Below, in pieces: positions 36,795 through 49,400 of a stretch of 64,000 bases of DNA. How positions within the stretch are numbered: position 1 is the stretch's first letter; every line of letters starts with the position of its first letter. The notes under the pieces were generated by a model. The model searched no databases. It was not told the DNA's origin and saw nothing but the letters and a program-made list of their open reading frames with translations. Both the position numbers and the translations under genes were made by a program. Source of the DNA: Yamagishiella unicocca (taxonomy: Eukaryota; Chlorophyta; Chlorophyceae; Chlamydomonadales; Volvocaceae). The stretch lies in assembly GCA_003116995.1 (NCBI GenBank), contig BDSL01000024.1:868001-932000 (forward strand), in the 5' to 3' direction.

Positions 36795-39700
36795 ATGGCT
36801 CGGGTGCAGCAGAATTTCAACTCGGCTGGTGTCGGCTTGTTCTTTAGCCTCTTCACGGTGAGCAGCTGGGCATCCACCCCTCCGCTGCCCCTCTGCGTTT
36901 CTCCTCTTCTGCCCGGTCGCCCTCAACATAGCTCTTGTGTCAAGCGGCTCGGTCTGTTCTGCCCCTCTCCGTCTCTTGCCAACGACGCCGGCTGGTTGGC
37001 TCGCCTAGCCGGCTACGATAGCCTAGCCGTTTAGCTACCGAAGGTAGCTGGCTAGCCGGTCTCATCGTCGGTTCCCATTCCTTGCCGCCTCTGCGGCCTG
37101 CCGTGGGCGATGGATGATTCTGCGGTCTGTGCACATGGCTGCGCCTTGCTGCTGACGGAGCTACCCGCAGCTGGTCGGCTGGTGCTGGTGGCACGGTAGC
37201 CCCGGCAACCGTCTCAGAACCCACCAGCTCCCCCACCAGCTCCCCCACCAGCTCCCCCACCAGCTCCCCCACCAGCTCCTCCACCAGCTCCCTCACCAGC
37301 TCCCCCACCGACCACCTGACCACTCGACCCTGCCCACGGCCTTCGCGCAGCGCCAGTACGGCACCCACCCATCCACCCGCCTCTTGCTCATCTGTACCCT
37401 TCTGCACTCATGCCTTCCGTTGCAGCCAGGTGGCATACAACCCACCCAACCACCCTCCCTGGACCGACCCAAGCGCAGGGCCACCAGAGCTTGGCGCTGC
37501 CGCACTTGGCCGCCCCGGACATCAGACACGTGGACTGGGAGGGGCTGCGCGCCGCTGGCTTCCGGGGCCTTGTGTTCGACAAGGTACGACTGCCGTACTT
37601 GGTAGCTGGCGCCGTGCTGAAGGGAAAAAGGTTGATAAAGGAGGGGCGGCTGGCAGTGTTGGTGTGGTGGCATTCTAGGGAGGATAACAGACCGGGCTGC
37701 TCGGGGCTGTGCAGGATTGGGGGAACGGAGTCGATGCGCACGAGTTGCGCGTGATCTGGGTGGGGCACGCCGAGGCGGCTGCGCGCCTCACCGGTCAGAG
37801 GACTACTTGCGGGGCTGACCTCATTTCCCCTCGCGGATCGTAGAACGCGACCGCCTTTGGGAGTCGTTCCGTGGGCTGATACCCCACGTCGTCCGGGCTG
37901 ATACCCCACGTCCGGGCTGATACCCCACGTCGTCCGGGCTGATACCCCACGTCCGTGTGACCCCAAGTTTGGCCACATGTGTGGGCTGTCTTATAGTTGA
38001 AAATCGTCACTAATGACCTTGCGTACCCACGTTCGGCGCCGGCACCGGCCGAACGCAGTCGCCAACTCCAATCCCAACTTGAACCCAAAACCTGACTTTC
38101 CCCCCATCACCGCCCTCACAGGACAACACGCTGTCGCAGCCATTTGCGCTTGAAGTGGAGCCTCGGCTCCAGGACACACTCACGCGCTGCCTGGCGGCCT
38201 TCGAAGGGCGGGCGGTGCTGTACAGCAACAGCGCGGGCCTGCAGCAGTACGACCCGGAGGGTAAGGGGGCCGGGGAGGGAGGGAAAGGGCCCGGCGGGGT
38301 AAATAGGCAGGAGCCAGCGGGGGACCGCCCGAGTGGGCCTAGAAATCGCCGACGATCGCGGGCATAAGATGGAGAATCTTAAACGCCTGCAAGGGGGAGG
38401 ACTGGCGCTCATGCCCCGAGCAGGGTCTAGATGCGGGCATGGAAGGATGCGCGCTCGAAGGCGCGCGTCGTACCTACTGGGAGGTGGCATAAAGACCGGT
38501 TACACGACGTAGGTATTATATCTACCTATGGGGGGGGACCTACTGGGGGCGGGGCTGCTGCCGGAGCGGAGGCGAAATCACCACTGCGGCCATGGGTAAC
38601 GCTGCCGTGCCGAATCGTAAACACATCTTGGGGGGTTGAGGAACAGCCCGTGGGGGGTTGAGGAACAGCCCGTGGGGGGTGGAGGAACAGCCCGTGGGGG
38701 GTTGAGGAACAGCCCGTAGACTAGGAAGCCGAGGAGGAAACCGTTGGGTACACGTGTTTGGAGCTGCATGCTGGAGAACTTAGGTTTAGGAAACGAGGAT
38801 CGGAGGGGGTTGGAAACTGCATGGCACTCGTGCAGGTTCTTCGTGCGCGGTGTGGTAACCCCATGGCCTCCATGGGCTCCGCTCGCACGGGTTGCAGGCG
38901 AGGAGGCGAAGCAGATGGAGGCGGCGCTGGGCATCCCCGTGCTGCGCCATGCGGAGAAGAAGCCCGCCGGCGGGTCGGCGGAGCTGGAGGCGCACTTTGG
39001 CTGCCCCGCCTCTGACCTCATCATGGTGGGGGACAGGTGAGTGCGCGCGTGAGTGAGCGAGTGGTTGGCTAAGCTCTCGATTGGGGAGCGAGTGAGCCGG
39101 GTGGCAATAGCCGTTAGGGCGAGCGGCGGGCTGGCGCTGGGGCCGTCACTGTTTAGGGCTGATGAAACACCGGGCGGGGGGGGGGCGATGACACTAGGGA
39201 GGAAACTCGTGGACGGGCAAAGGAGGTAAAGCACTGAGATGATACAGGTAGCTGGAGGAACTTGTCGAAGGCGCTTTTGGGGGGTGGAGCACTCGCTTTT
39301 GGGGGGTGGAGCACTCGCTCGCGGACACCGAGTCACCGACCGCCCTTTTGTGCGGTCCCCGCAGCGCTGTCGCGCCCCTGGGGACCTTCACACCACCCAG
39401 GTTTCAACTCGACATCTGTTTCCCGCACCGTATCTTACTGTGGCACCGGTTTTAATGCGGCACCGCGTAGCGCGCTGTGCTGAGGCAGCAACCTCTGCGT
39501 GGACGGGTGCGGCGAGCGCTGCCTGTGGCTGTCATCCAAAATCCAAATAGTTGGGATCATGGAGTACCGGTAGCATTATGGTATCAGCATCTGCTCATGG
39601 CGATCGGCTGAACGCCCGTTCCGTCGCGCCACTGTCTGCCACCCCCAACCGCCGCGGCAGGTACCTAACCGACATCGCCTTCGGCAACCGACACGGCATG

Positions 39701-40151
39701 CTGACGGTGCACGTGCAGCCGCTGACGTCCAAAGGCGAGCCCTATGGGGTGCTGCTGGTGAGGATGATTCGTCAGCCGCGCAAGAAAAGAGCGAGGGTTG
39801 CACGTGAAGAGCGAGGGTTGCACGTGAAGAGCGAGGGTTGCAAGCAAGAGCGAGGGAGGGACCAATCATGCTCCGCACATCGTTCGGCGTGGCGCTCCGT
39901 CGCTGCTGCCAAGCTGAGGCACGGAATCCCGGCGTGGGCGCTGCCTCAGAAACCCCCCCGGCACATTCCCTCCTCTCCGTGTCCCTTTTCCTCGTTTCCA
40001 TCACGGGTTTTCACCGCCACACCCGTCGCAGGCTCGTCGTGTGGAGGAGTTTTTCGTGGCGCGCTGGACCGGGGCCGGCGTCCATCCACCGGCGCATGCA
40101 AGGGCGCCGTACGCGGCGTTGGGCGGTTACGTGCGGGATCCGTTGCTGTAA
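36795..40151 (+). CDS. GEP4: Phosphatidylglycerophosphate phosphatase, GEP4/PGPP1 type (HAD family)
   Basis: Six exons: 36795-36857, 37479-37583, 38122-38260, 38898-39036, 39661-39757, 40032-40151; 220 aa in frame. All HAD signatures are present: motif I FDKDNTLS with nucleophile Asp55 and Asp57; motif II SNSAG (91-95); the lysine motif EKKPAG (122-127); motif IV MVGDRYLTDI (145-154). DIRHVDWEGLRAAGFRGLVFDK before motif I and FGNRHGMLTV after motif IV are typical of plant and yeast GEP4 relatives. The enzyme removes phosphate from phosphatidylglycerophosphate to give phosphatidylglycerol, the cardiolipin precursor, in mitochondria (and in plastids for some plant forms). The length is near the yeast protein and shorter than plant ones, with little room for a long transit peptide. 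Several introns carry short tandem repeats. Confidence 0.93.
37221..37312. repeat. 12-bp CCACCAGCTCCC array in GEP4 intron 1
   Basis: About eight near-identical copies. Because 12 is a multiple of 3, all frames stay open and give a VGEL-repeat translation on the minus strand, which I take as an artefact. Confidence 0.9.
37873..37960. repeat. 19/22-bp tandem repeat in GEP4 intron 2
   Basis: GGGCTGATACCCCACGTC occurs four times. Spacers alternate between a 22-bp unit ending GTCC and a 19-bp unit ending C, so the array is a two-step dimer. Confidence 0.85.
38622..38720. repeat. 22-bp tandem repeat in GEP4 intron 3
   Basis: GGGGGGTTGAGGAACAGCCC followed by GT is repeated about four times, with one GTGG for TTGA change in the third copy. 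It directly precedes a long-form dispersed repeat. Confidence 0.88.
38713..38806 (+). repeat. Dispersed intronic repeat, long form (copy 3)
   Basis: GAGGAGGAAACCGTTGGGTA, CGTGTTTGGAGCTGCATGC, then GGTTTAGGAAACGAGG. It matches the block order seen at 8371-8466 and 27171-27285 and lies in GEP4 intron 3, in sense orientation. Confidence 0.65.
39786..39848. repeat. 20-bp tandem repeat in GEP4 intron 5
   Basis: GAGCGAGGGTTGCACGTGAA occurs in three copies, the last one divergent, shortly after the exon 5 donor. Confidence 0.85.
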
Positions 40152-42745
40152 CGTGCTACAGGGTCCGGCTTGCACCACAGCGTTCTGTTTCAACGTAACA
40201 ATCGACGCAGCGAGGCCGCCTCACCCGGCCCAGCCCACGCTCGCCAGCCGGGCCTCCTCGCCCCTCAGCCGCGGCCTCCTGCACGGTGTCGTACAGGTGG
40301 AGGTGCTTATGGGACAGAGCCAACGACCAGGAGACGTACGCACGCGTTTTAACCGCGCTGCGGCCCCGCTACAGTACGATAATACGACAGGGGCAAGCCA
40401 GGGAGGCGCATGTACGCACACCAACGCCATGTCTACCATTCTGCAAGCATGCCGCTGATAGCACAAGTACAGTTAGATAAACACGGGGCGAACGACTCCC
40501 AACACTTGCTCACAATCACACACGCATTCTTCTCCCACGTCCATACCAACCACCAGCGGCCAAGTTATTGAGCCCCTGAACTGACCCTAACCTCCAATCC
40601 GCGGTACGCGACTTTCCACTGCCAGGCGGCGAACCAAAGAGCCGCGCGAGAAATCAAACTAAAGGACGTCGGCTCTGAATTGCTCCGAACACAACATCGG
40701 TGTACAGAGGAGGCCGAATGCATGATGGGCCTTGGGCGCAAGAGGCAACATGTGCTCCACGACTGCCATCGAGACTGGTAGGAAGTTTAGGCCTGCTGCA
40801 AAAGCAACCGCGCAATTGAATATTTGCCAATGCGCTCGGAGCAATGATGCATCCCTTGCGTCCCGCATCATACCCCGTCCGCAACACATTTCTCCGCCGA
40901 CCAAAAGCATGTGCCCCAGCTATTCCCATAGGCTGCCCGCTGCCGGACGGGAGCTACGCTCCCGGCTGCCAACCCAGATGCCCCCAACCCCAGGCATCAA
41001 CCCCATAAACCCCACCAGCGCCAAAGCTGAACCGGACCCGGACCCTCCCCGAACACTACCATCTACCACATCCATCAGCTTCGGCAACCCCGGCTTCCCC
41101 GAACCCCGCTTGCTCATGCCCAACTTAACCCTAAACCAAAGCCAGCAGCGAAAGCTCCTGCATTAGCACGCCCGCGGCTCCATTTTCAACCGACTTCAGC
41201 TTGGCATGTTCAGGCGCCAATAGTCCAGTCCTAGCAATCGCGCCGCATCAGACCTCGCAGACAGCACCCGCGGCAGTTCGTCCACAGGCCCCGCATGGCC
41301 GCCACCCCCGGGCGCTCCCATGCTTCAACCACGCTTTAGCAACAGAATCATCATAGAGTGCTCTCCATATCTCCAACAGCGGGCCATTTTCCCGTACCCT
41401 TCTCGCCCTCTGGAGCAGAACGAAACCGAAAACCCCGCCTGCCCCACAACACCAGCCCAAAACGACTCCCGGGCCCTCGGCAGGACCAAACCCCTTTTCT
41501 GCTTCCGCAGAGCCGCCAGTTTCTGCTGCGGCCGCATCCACACCCCTGGCCCCCGCCCTTGCTCTGACCGTACCATAACAGAACTCCAGGCTGCAGAGCA
41601 GCGCAGTGCGCCATGCGCCACACCGTGGCGACTCGACACGCGTAAGGCCCCGCGGGCGCCGAGCACCACCGGCCCAAACCCACCGCCACCGACGCACCCG
41701 CCCCGCAGTCTCGACGTACGCCCACTCCCAAAGGCATGCCACGTGACTGACCCCGCTAACCAAACATACCCAATGATAAACCAAGTGCTGCAAAGAGAAG
41801 CGGTGCTGTGCAGCGGTATCTATTCGAGCGCTGCGTGTTTCGAAGCCGCCTGGACCAAGCTGCCCGTTCCGATGCCTCTGCTGGGACTCGCCGCGCCACC
41901 TGCAAATCCACGCCCATAGCTGGAGCTCGTCGAAGAGCCCGGTGTATGAGCCCCGCCAGCGAACAGGCTGGCCCGCGAAATTGCATATCATAGCAACAGC
42001 AATTCGGACTCTCTGTTTCAGCTCTGCGTAACTGTGCACGGAGCACTGGATGCCCTCGGCCGTCGTCTCCTAGCAGCTCCTATAATGCGCATCTACCGGG
42101 CTAAACGCTCATTCGATCTGCGGGCGTTTCCATACGTTGTTGCCCGTTGCCGCACCGTTGTTGCCGTTGCATCGTGCCTTGCACGGGGGCCGTCGCGGCG
42201 CGCGCGCGCGCGCGCCGTACCCACCGAAGGGTGCCGCGCGCTGAGCAGCAGCAGTGGTCGACGAAGCATCAGGCAGCGACAACCGTCAAGCCGAGCGAGT
42301 TCAGGGTTTTCGCGTCCGCATCGCGTCCACATGAAGTGCCCAGGGGAAGTAGGCCATGCCTGTTCCTAAACCGGGCGACGCCGGCCATTGGTATTGCCCC
42401 CCCCCGGCCTCTTGATTCCCGCCTGTCCGAGCAGCAGCGCCGCCTCGTCAACTGCGCCACGAGCTGCAACGGCTCCAGTGGATCCCAAATCCAAATCGGT
42501 TGCTGCCGATGCAACCGCAGCCGCTAGGTCAAGCTCACGTTGCCTGTGAGCTCCCTCACTTGCTCTCCCGGCCTCCCCCCGCCCCCGGCCTAGCAGGCTC
42601 GCCCCGAGCCAGAGACGCCCGCCTGCTGCGGCCTCCGCAACCAACTGCCGCAGCTCAGTTCGGCGCCAAACGCAGGATTCTGCCGCGCGCGCTCCGCCTG
42701 CCAGCACGAGCTTGCCCCCAGACCCGAGCCCTCGCGCCGCTATGC
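40152..42745. other. Convergent intergenic region (GEP4 and RRM 3' ends)
   Basis: Two genes end into this 2.6 kb, so much of it may be 3' UTR. Open frames of up to 263 codons (minus 41248-42039) show no family resemblance. A (CG)n tract of about 22 bp lies at 42196-42217. No TGTAA signal was found except the one overlapping the GEP4 stop codon at 40147-40151. Confidence 0.5.
42196..42217. repeat. (CG)n dinucleotide tract
   Basis: An uninterrupted alternating CG run of about 20 bp, a sequence type that can adopt Z-DNA. It may lie in the 3' UTR of the RRM gene. Confidence 0.8.
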
Positions 42746-44632
42746 TCAGCAGATGCTGAGCTCCAGGTAGCGGTTGCCCAGGTAGTGGCGGTTGAGGTCG
42801 CGCACGGCGCGCAGCGCCTCCTGCGGTCCGGAGAAGCTGAGCCAGGCTTCACCTGACGGGCGGCCGAGCTGATCGAGGCCGATCTGCAGCGTGTCCGGCA
42901 GGTAATGGTACGTCTGGAAGAAGGCGAGGATCTCGCTGGGGCTGCTGCCGTACGGCAGACCGCGGATCTTGATCGTGGGCGAGGTGGCGGCCTGCACGAC
43001 GCGTGTGCCGGCGACGAAGTGGCCCTGCGGCGGCGGCGGCATGTGCAGCGACTGCGCCGTCAGCGCCTGCGGCAGCACCTGAGCGCCGCGAGGGATCTGG
43101 GGGCCGCCTTGCTGCATGCCGCCCCCCTGCTGAGGGCCGCCGAGGCCGAGTCCAGAGAACTGCGCCGCGAGTTGCGCCGGGGACTGGTACTGCATGCCTC
43201 CCGCCTGCTGGGCCTGCAGCTGCTGCTGCTGGGCCTGCAGCTGCTGCTGCTGCGCCTGCAGCTGCTGCTGCGCTTGCTGCTGCTGGCTGGCCTGCTGCTG
43301 GTACGACTGCTGGTACGCCGGTTGCCTTGGGTCACGGAGGCAGGGGATCATGGGAGTTGAGGCTGAGAATGAGCAACTGGCATGGCCAATGACAAGGTGC
43401 GTTGTTACGCTTGCTAGCCGCCCATCAAAGTGTGACGTTTCATAGGCGCTTTTGCAGGGTGCAAATACATTTAAGTGTGCACAAATTATCTGCCGATGCG
43501 CGGCCGCTACCATTGATCCATGATCGTTAAGCACATGTTCACAGTTCGATCTGCTAAAATCCCGTGGGCAATACAAATCCCAACCGCCGGGAAATATGCA
43601 GTCGTAGGATAGCCGAAACGCACCAGAGCCGTGACTCCACCGGTGCCTGCCCAGGCCCTCCAGGCTGATTATATGCCGCGTTCATGCCTGCACTGGGGCC
43701 AGGTCCTCCCGGCGGACCCATAGCAGCCATGACGGGACGCCCGCCAGGCATGACAGTAGGCATGAGCTGCATCGGTCCCGTAGCCATGTAAACTGCATTA
43801 TTACGTTGCTGCGATCGGATCATTCGCGAGCGGAGCTTTGCTGCGGCGCCTGGGATAGCCAAGGTGCCAAGACGGACTTGCTCCTCCATCTCAGCACGCG
43901 GCACATGCAGCAGACGCACGTAGCGCTGCCCAATGTACTCGCCGTTCTTCGAAAGAGCCTGTGCGTCAAGTAATGCAATCAGCAGCTGAATAGTTGAGTG
44001 CCCGCACACACGCGAGGAGTTAGCACCACTCACCTTTAGGGCCTCTTCTTTGCTATCAAACTCAGCGAATGCCTGCGGGCAACAAAACAGCCAAACAGAA
44101 ACTCATGGCAACTTGCAATCTCAACTCGATTGGCGCGAGTCCGTAATGCCGCAACGACCACCGCGCTAGAACCAGCGTGGCCCAGCACAAATAGCATAAC
44201 CTAATGAGAAAAACCAAGGTGGCTCCCGTAAGGCCGGCCTATCAGCCTTGACGAGCTTGGAGCCCTTGTGTTCGACGGGCAAGACGCACCAAGCCGCTGG
44301 GCCGTCCATCAGGTTCGTAGACAAAGCTTACACCCTTCAATTCATACGGCGCGAAGAAATGGCGGATATCGGCCTCTGTGGCAGAATATGGGAGACCCCT
44401 GCGCAACGGCACACGCCTCAGAGCCATCAACGAACGGAAAACGCAAGTACAGCTATCGTAACATAAGCTGCACTGACTTAAGCTTCAGGATTGCAGAGCT
44501 CTGGTCCGCCTGCCTCTGCCTCGCCAACACGTCCGCGCCCCCGCCGGGCGCTGCACTCGCGAAGCTGTTGGAGCCAGAGGCCACCACCTGAGCAGCGGCG
44601 AGATCTGGCTGCGTAGCGCTGAGTGGATCCAT
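42746..44632 (-). CDS. RNA-binding protein with two hnRNP-F/H-like RRMs and a Gln-rich linker
   Basis: Five exons: 44478-44632, 44290-44398, 44034-44072, 43624-43958, 42746-43325; 405 aa in frame. RRM1 spans about 47-130: ILKLKGLPYSATEADIRHFF, then PSGLAFAEFDSKEEALKAL and RYVRLLHV. RRM2 is the extreme C-terminus, about 330-405: TIKIRGLPYGSSPSEILAFF, PSGEAWLSFSGPQEALRAV and NRYLELSIC. The RGLP(Y/F) start and the GRPSGEA block are hallmarks of the quasi-RRMs of hnRNP F/H, GRSF1 and ESRP proteins, which bind G-rich RNA and often affect splicing. The linker is Gly/Pro/Met-rich and then strongly Gln-rich (about 215-255). The join between exons 4 and 5 is chosen by phase. Its specific targets cannot be told from sequence. 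It is divergent from the kinase gene. Confidence 0.87.
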
Positions 44633-46452
44633 TGAGCAATTCCGTCTCGCGTGACAAGAAGTCACGGGGCTCTCAACTGCTGCGTAGCGTTCCTTCGCTG
44701 GCCTGACCCCGCCCACAGTGCGTTCTCGTACGTTGGTCAAGGACTGCTGCTAGGATCAAAGTAGAAGGCTATGTAGAGAATTTCAGGATAAAGTAGCGAT
44801 TCGCGAACACGGCGCGTGCGTTGGTAAAGCCGCGGCACAAATGAACTGACGCTGCAATGCGTGGACCTATGTTAGCAGGTTCCCCTTCCCTATGTAAGAA
44901 GATTTCATGTATTACTTCCGTTGCATAAGGCAGCATCGATAAGTTCCTAGTCGTACGTCACTGGAACTGTGAAGACCGCAATACCGTTTCCAATCCACCT
45001 GCACAGTTGTACAGCATGTGCGCAAATGGAAATCCTACTGCCATGTCGTAGGCTACACATGGAATGCGTAGGTCTGTAATCAACTTGCCCGCAACAAGGT
45101 GGCAGACTTTCCGAAATAGTTGTTCTGGTTTTATCCTATGATACTCTGAAGTCTGCAACGTATGATTCCCTCACAAACCTCGCGCACAGTCGCTGTGCCG
45201 CTCCTGCGAGCAGGCGGTTGTGTGCGGAAAGGTACGGTCGGCATGAATAGTGGCGGATCCAGCCCTATGCATAGTTAGCGATTTAATATGGAACGCATTG
45301 TAAGTGCACGTTCTCCAGAAAGCTGTCTCTGTTGTTATGCCGCAACTCTCGGGGTGCGAACGTGCGACGCGTGGTGCGAAGCACGCCGTTGTCTGGCCAA
45401 CTCCCATAGGGACAACGTCCTCTTACTTCGCCCTACGTGCGATTGATCTTGCCCATCGGCATACCTGCATCGCGAAGCCCCTCATGGAAACACCTTAAAA
45501 CCCCACAACTTTCAGCAATATCGATTCTGCACAGAAGTTGCGGATTTGGTTGTATTCTGCCGGGTAATGTGGAGGAGAGGAGACCAACGCAGACAGGTGT
45601 ACCATTTCTATGCTCTTCCGTCGACTGCCGCCCTTCCACAGGAAAGTAAGGCATACCTCCCTCCTCCACAGCGAGGCCTGTAATCGAATCAACACTTTTC
45701 CGGCAGTATTGGACATTGTCCAGCAGTATTGGGCATCGATTGCCTGCACCGGCCCTGAGGCTGTGCATATGTAAAACGTCAAGCAGGGCGTTTGGGCCTG
45801 CATACTTTTGAGCTATGCCTTCCATTTTAGCACATTCATAAAGAGCTATTGCCGATGAGTGCACAGGGAATATATAATCAGGAATGGTGCTTATAAATCG
45901 GCTGAGGTTCTCGGTGAGTCCACTAGACGGGACTTGCCAATTGCCTGAAACCCATAGTTTCGTGTGAAATCGACTTCTGTACTTATTTGTTAGATAGCCA
46001 CAACGTCAACAGGTGTCCATCCTGAAGTACGTGGACTTCAGCCCTGGCGACTTGCAGTACAAGTCCATAGTTCACAACAACAGTCCGTGACGTTGACACT
46101 TACCCGTGTATTCCTGTTATCAAGTTGCATGGTGTATACGGTCGACAGAAACCTTCAGATAGCTGGGGTGTGAGGGACCTGCACAGAGGTTTGACAATAA
46201 CGTGACAACATGACTATAGCCAAGTATTAAAGATGTTGTGACGTTCAATAAAGATAACACAGTCACTTACAATCCAGCCCAGTCTCTTGATGACAAGCGA
46301 ATCGGACGTCGGGGCACAGCGTCACAGGCTATATAGTAGCACATTGCTATTAGGTGTTCTGTGGAAAGGGGAGTTGAGGATGTAAGGCGACTTGCAGCTT
46401 GGCTTCAGTCAGCCGAGTCTCTCCAGAGGCGGGACACCTGGCGAAGTAGGGA
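44633..46452. promoter_or_regulatory. Divergent intergenic region between the RRM and kinase genes
   Basis: The stretch is 1.8 kb and AT-richer than the exons around it. It should hold both promoters and 5' UTRs. A minus-strand open frame at 45433-45864 (about 140 codons) looks better balanced in composition than most chance frames but matches nothing I know. CAGTATTGG is repeated near 45708 and 45723. Confidence 0.5.
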
Positions 46453-49400
46453 ATGGAGCGTTCCAAGGAGCTCAGCTTCAGTGTCCGCAACAGTGGAGAC
46501 GCTGGTCAGCCTACTGGCTTGGTTGGAAGCACTCCAGGCTTCGTGGGAGATTTACAGGTGTGCTGGTTGCATTCGTCCGGTGGGACGGAAGCACAGAGGC
46601 TATTGCAAAGGAAGCATCCTGATTCGGTTTTGCATTGCAGTTGCTGGCGGGTGAGGAGCTGGACGCAAGGTTGCAGGTGAGTTGGACTTTCCGGCGTGCT
46701 GTGAACGTGCGGGCACGAAGGGTGCAAGGGTTCATACGCCACAGGCTGTCGGGGTAGGAACTTGAACCACGTGGCGGCGGCAAATCCCCACCCACCCCTG
46801 GACTCACCCCGCTGTTGGCACCACCACCACTTGGACCATCCTACCTGCATTCGACTCGTGATCAACAAAGACACAATGCATGACGGGCATTGTCCTGCAG
46901 GTTCATGATCGTATTGGCGGAGGGTCAAGCGCCCGGGTCTACCGTGGTACGCTTGATGGGACCACGCCGGTTGCGATCAAAGTGCTGCACCCGCATGCAG
47001 CGCAGCGCGAGTCAACCCTGCAGGTAGGGCCACTTGAATGGGGGGGGCGGCAGGCAGCAGAGAGGGGAGTTGGGCGAGTAACGCTGGAGGACCGCTGGAG
47101 GACACGCAATTATTCGTATTTGGGGAGGGTCTTCGCGTAACAACCAATGGACGAGGAGCCGCGATGCTCGCACGCTACCCTCCCCTCGAACCCCGATCTT
47201 AATCCCAACGCTACCTGCAACGCACCCTGTGGCCGCCTCACGGCTAGAGGGGGTTCTTATAAGAGAATCCGCGAATCCACGGCCGACAAACCGAGGGTGG
47301 TGAAGGTGACTAGAGGGGGGCTACGCAGGGACCAAAAGACAAAGCGCGAGAGCAGCGGTGGAATGGGCCCGCTCTGCATGCCGGTTGTCGCTGTCGGGCA
47401 GCAACCTCCCTTCCCGGGAGCCACCGCCCGTTCCTTGCAGCAAACTTGCTTTCCGCCATTTGGATCGGGCATTGCTGACAGCCGCCACCTTGCGGCAGTG
47501 CTTGCTATCCACGGGTTCGCGAGCCTGGCTGTTACCATGGCTCACGCAGCCCGTAGAGCCGTGCACGTGCCCCTGCTGGCCCCTCCTGAATGGGCCCCCG
47601 TCTGCAGACATCAGCATGGCAGCAAGTCATGCCCCGCCCTGACGCCCCATCTTCTTCTGCTTCCCTCCTTCGCTGCTCCTACTTCAGGAGTTCCTTCGGG
47701 AGGCTCAGGTGCTGGCGCGTCTGCAGCACAAGTGCGCATGGCGGGGCCGGGGGGGGAGGGACGAGAGGAAATCTGTGGATCAGCACATAGGGGGGCCAGG
47801 GGGGAGAGGACACCCTAGTTTTGGGAGGTAAGCAATGCGCAGGACGCGCAGGAGGTGGGAGGTAAGCAATGCGCAGGACGCGCAGGAGGCGGAACGTAAG
47901 GTAAGTAAGGTGCGGCTGGTAAGGCTGCGGGCCTCGGGTGCTGGGGTCCGGCAGGGAGCCGGTGGTGCTCCGACCCACATCAGCCGCGAGCGGCTGATAG
48001 GTGGTGGTCCAACCCACATCAGGTGTATGCGTGATATGGGGTGGTGCTCCGACCCACATCAGCCGCGAGCGGCTGATAGGTGGTGGTCCAACCCACATCA
48101 GGTGTATGCGTGATCTGGGGTGGTGCTCCGACCCACATTAGCCGGGGTTTGACTGGCTGCCGCGGCGTTTCCTGGCAGTGGTTGGGGTCTCTGCATGCTC
48201 CGTGCTTCTCGCGGCGCCCAGGACCCGCCGGCAGTCTCGAGTAGGGGTGGAAACGTACGTTTCCACCACTAGTCTCGAGGGCACGTGCCTGGCTGGCACA
48301 CTGGCGTGCCCACAACCGGACCACAAGGTCAGACCCGAGCGAAGAGAGGGTCAAGCAAGGGCGGGCTGCCGGCTGTTCAGTAACGACCCGACCCGTCTGG
48401 GATCCGTCACCTTGGTGACCGCCTTGGTTGATCCCACCTTCCTGAACCCACTGTCCGCCGTACCCTTCCTCCGTCTGTCCTCCACGCGCCCACAGGCACA
48501 TCGTGCGGCTGCATGCTCTCGCCCACCTGCCGCCCAACTTCGGCGGCCTGCCCACGCGGCGCTTCACCTGGGGCATCGTCACCGAGCTCATGGAGGTGGG
48601 GCGGGGAAGGGGGCCGGGCGGGGGAGGGGCAGGGGCGCTGCACTCCGCGGCGCGGGCGGCGGGTGTCTGGAGCTGCGCGAAGGGAGTGCGGGAGTGCGTT
48701 GAGTGGGGCAGGGTCGGAGTCGGCTTGTATCGGGTGGGGGAGCTGCGCGGACTCGAGCGTCGTGCGAGGAGCGGCTGGGGGTGAGTTGCAGGTGGGAGGG
48801 CAGGCACGGAGCGGCCGCGCCACTGATGCCCCGCTCCTTCTCTCCTTTCCCTCTCCCGGCCCCCCTCCCAACGCCCAACTTCCGCGCGCCGACCCACCCG
48901 CCCGCCACGGGTCTTCCTCGAACCCGCCCGCCAGGCCGGCACGCTCACCAAGCTGATCCAGGACGGCGCCCGGGTGCACAAGCAGCAGCAGCGCATCAAG
49001 CAGCAGCTGGCGGCGGCTGCGATGGCGTCCGTGGGCGGCGCCTCCAGCGCCGCCCCCGATCGATCCAACTCCCTGCGCCAGCTGAAGCACAACCTCTCTT
49101 TCCTGCGGCGCCGCTCCCAGACCCCCGCGGCCGCCGGCGACGGCGGCACCGCGCCCGCGTCGCCGCGCAACCGCCCCTCTGCCGCCGCCGTGGCGGTTTC
49201 GCCCGGCGGCGCCGCCGCCGCCGGCAGCCACGGCCTGTCGGCACGGCTGGACTCGGTGACGATGGAGATGCCGTCGCTGCCGTATACCGACAAGGAGGCG
49301 CTGCATTGGTGCATGGAGGTGGCGCTGGCGCTGCAGTTCCTGCATGCCCAGACGCCGCCGGTGGTGCACCGGGACGTCAAGACCGACAACGTGCTCATGG

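Noticed and set aside
37221..37312. VGELVGEL repeat peptide on the minus strand
   Set aside because: It is a translation of a 12-bp intronic microsatellite in GEP4 intron 1.
41248..42039. Minus-strand frame of 263 codons between GEP4 and the RRM gene
   Set aside because: No family resemblance. It lies in the shared 3' region and its composition looks like non-coding GC-rich DNA.
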